This document shows positions 62,243 through 64,000 of a DNA stretch of 64,000 nucleotides, one piece after another. The stretch's first letter is position 1, and every line of letters starts with the position of its first letter. The notes below the pieces were generated by a model that was not told the origin of the DNA, ran no database searches, and saw only the letters and a list, made by a program, of their open reading frames with translations. Position numbers and translations under genes: made by a program. Source of the stretch: Paramecium octaurelia. Its lineage: Eukaryota > Ciliophora > Oligohymenophorea > Peniculida > Parameciidae. The DNA lies in contig CAJJDP010000071.1 of assembly GCA_905182995.1 (NCBI GenBank), forward strand, positions 358,714 to 422,713, given 5' to 3'.

Positions 62243-62619
62243 GAAATTGTAAAAAAAGTAATATAAAAATATATAAAATATTATCAAAATAATAAAAATC
62301 GAAAAAGAGGATAAAAATTGTAATTACATATTAAACTTATGAAACCCATCCAAAATTTTATGATTTCATTCTTGTAATTTTTATATTTTAAATAATTAAT
62401 TCTTAATTTCTTCACTTTTTTTTGCACCAGTTTAATATTTTTGAAAAAAGAAAATTTACATAGAAATTTAGTACAATATTTTTATTTAAAAGTGATTAAT
62501 TCTAAGAATGTGATTATAATTTAACTGCGAAATTACTACTCCAATTCTGAAATCAATTATCGATAAAGGAATGTAATAATAATGACAAATCCATAATATC
62601 AGCAGCTATAATATTATTT
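62243..62619. other. Intergenic, nothing recognised
   Basis: About 375 AT-rich bases upstream of the heat-shock-factor gene and before the protease remnant. No supported frame or repeat. Confidence 0.45.
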
Positions 62620-63290
62620 TGAGTTTGAATAATGTTTAAAATTATAATAGACTTTAACTAAGGTAAATCGTGTGCATGCTTGGCTTTCTCTGATGATGGT
62701 TCAGTAGAAACTTTAGATTTCTAAGGGAGTTCGCCTATAAAAACACTGATATCAGATTAATAATTAATTGATCTTATAAAGATACAAAAATTTTGATGCC
62801 ATGATGGTTTTGAAAATTAGAGTATTCCCTTAAGTAAAAAGAATGGTTTCACTACAAATAACAAATATCCATATATTGGTAAAAATATAATGCTAAATGT
62901 AAACTTGATAATACAAATTATCTAAGTTTCCAATTGTATCTCCTAATAAGTATAATTTATTGGTTTAATAACTCTTTATTCACAACCTCTTATCTCAAGT
63001 TGAAATGAATGATAATTTTGTGGACATTACTATTATATTTACACTGCACTTTCTATTAATCAAATATTGATGATGTTTCTGCCAGTTCATCTTAAAATAT
63101 TTAGAATGGGGCCATCGACGAATGCACATATAAATTATTAAACAAGTTGCCGACTCATTTTGAAAGGACTTAGTTTGGATAATCAAGAATTCATGAGTAA
63201 CTATATCGTGAACAAGGATATGTTATATTACTAGCATAGGGTGGTTATGCTGTTTTCAAAATGAATCCTATATTTATTACCTTGATTGAA
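62620..63290 (+). pseudogene. Papain-family (C1A) cysteine protease remnant
   Basis: Fragments in order match a cathepsin-type protease but in different frames and with in-frame TGA codons. About 62,650: FNQGKSCACLAFSDDGSVET, the NQG-x-CGSCWAFS active-site segment with the catalytic Cys kept but Trp replaced by Leu and the first Cys by Ser. Then SDQQLIDL, and after a TGA, CHDGF ... KKNGF-TTNNKYPYIGK. About 62,925: VSPNKYNLLV. About 63,170-63,240: WIIKNS followed by TGA where family members have Trp (K-N-S-W), then EQGYVILLAQGGYAVF in a third frame. Introns do not obviously repair these breaks. It is read as a decayed gene; the catalytic His region is not clear. Confidence 0.72.
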
Positions 63291-63383
63291 TTGCACATTA
63301 CATATAAATAATTACACATCTTAATTTTTATGAAAATATTATCTAATTTGATTTACCATTTCAATTATTATTTTATATTTATT

Positions 63384-64000
63384 ATGAAACAATCCTAAAT
63401 ATTTACTAAGAGTTTTTATTAAACTCATGATAAGAATACAAGAAAATTTCTTACAGGTTAATAAGTTGAAGTGGAAAAGCAACCAAAAAAAAATGGAAAA
63501 ATATTGTCTAGATAAGTCAGACTGCAGGAGACAAATATGATTCAAATTAAAAATGATAAGACAATAAAGTACCCAAATGGTTTCCTTTTGATTACTAAAG
63601 TATTGCTGTCTAATAAGTTAGTAAGAGTTTGAAAAATTACCAGAAAATCAAAAGGCTTTTTTCAGATGGACAACCAATTAGAGCAAGAATGTAAGAATAT
63701 TGTTTGATCGTTCTTCTGAAGGATTGAATAAGACATAGATTGAACAATTTGAAAAACCCACAGCTGTTTATTTTGACAATATTGAAACAGGCATTAGATT
63801 CGCAGAATTTTTGAAGTTCAAAAATGCAGAGATACTCAATCATTTGAATGATACTCTTACAAGGATATAGTCAGTGTGGTTTCATTTATCAAGTTTGAAG
63901 ATAGTTGAAAGTTCAATTGAAAAAATGAATAATGAAGCCCAATAAATTCGATATTATTAACTAAAAGAATAAAATGAATTTCTATTAGATTTTGATGAAT
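63384..64000 (+). CDS. Unknown helical protein (partial, runs off the window)
   Basis: From ATG 63384 (another in-frame ATG at 63538) a frame continues, after removing a 22-nt intron at 63600-63621, to the window end, about 198 codons so far. Motifs include KYPNGFLLITKQEFEKLPEN, FFRWTTNQSKNVRILFDRSS and PTAVYFDNIETGIRFAEFLKF, then a coiled-coil-like part (SSIEKMNNEAQQIRYYQLKEQNEFL). No family recognised; no membrane span or signal peptide. The intron fits the local size class and splicing is required to continue the frame, supporting a real gene. Confidence 0.7.

Overview
The window is gene-dense, AT-rich nuclear DNA from a ciliate, most likely the somatic (macronuclear) genome of a Paramecium species. 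Long reading frames only make sense if TAA and TAG are read as glutamine and TGA is the sole stop. Recognisable genes are cut by very small introns (about 19-33 nt, most 22-29, usually GTA...TAG/AAG) whose removal restores the family sequence. Intergenic gaps are often only tens to a few hundred bases. No telomere repeats, transposons, rRNA, tRNA or CRISPR arrays were seen. Under the standard code most of these genes look like short, broken fragments.

Layout. 0-8 kb: end of a zinc-ribbon-like gene, a tandem RING protein, a WD40 protein, cap-binding protein CBP20, the mitochondrial import motor subunit PAM16, succinate dehydrogenase SDHB, and a membrane RING-H2 ligase. 8-16 kb: two large minus-strand genes, a coiled-coil/EF-hand protein with an apparent frameshift and a very long protein joining a CxxC thioredoxin-like (SelW/Rdx-type) segment to beta-sandwich-like segments and WD40 propellers. 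16-26 kb: a cysteine-rich membrane protein, a PHD/ePHD chromatin reader, SEC61 gamma, a divergent PARP, proteasome ATPase RPT6, a Rab GTPase and an HMG-box-like basic protein. 26-41 kb: a hybrid histidine kinase, an exportin-like karyopherin, a cyclic-nucleotide-binding protein, a coiled-coil protein, a secreted ISG12/IFI6-like protein and small unknowns. 41-57 kb: RUVBL2, an SMP-30-like protein, RING/TRAF and coiled-coil neighbours, an ATXR3/SDG2-like SET methyltransferase, a kinase-like/MORN protein, a CSN4-like PCI protein and several coiled-coil or small proteins. 57-64 kb: a RAD5/HLTF-type UBA-HIRAN-SNF2-RING protein, a heat-shock factor, a decayed papain-family protease and the start of an unknown gene.

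There is no operon logic. Neighbours are mostly unrelated housekeeping genes packed in both orientations. Loose themes are chromatin and DNA maintenance (PHD reader, PARP, HMG-like, RUVBL2, SET methyltransferase, RAD5), protein turnover (RPT6, RING proteins, CSN4-like) and second-messenger signalling (EF-hands, cyclic-nucleotide domain, histidine kinase). The most interesting items are the CxxC-WD40 fusion, the PARP whose conserved GILS segment coincides with a frame-restoring 26-nt intron, the protease pseudogene, the ISG12-like protein and a 4-nt overlap between two same-strand genes.
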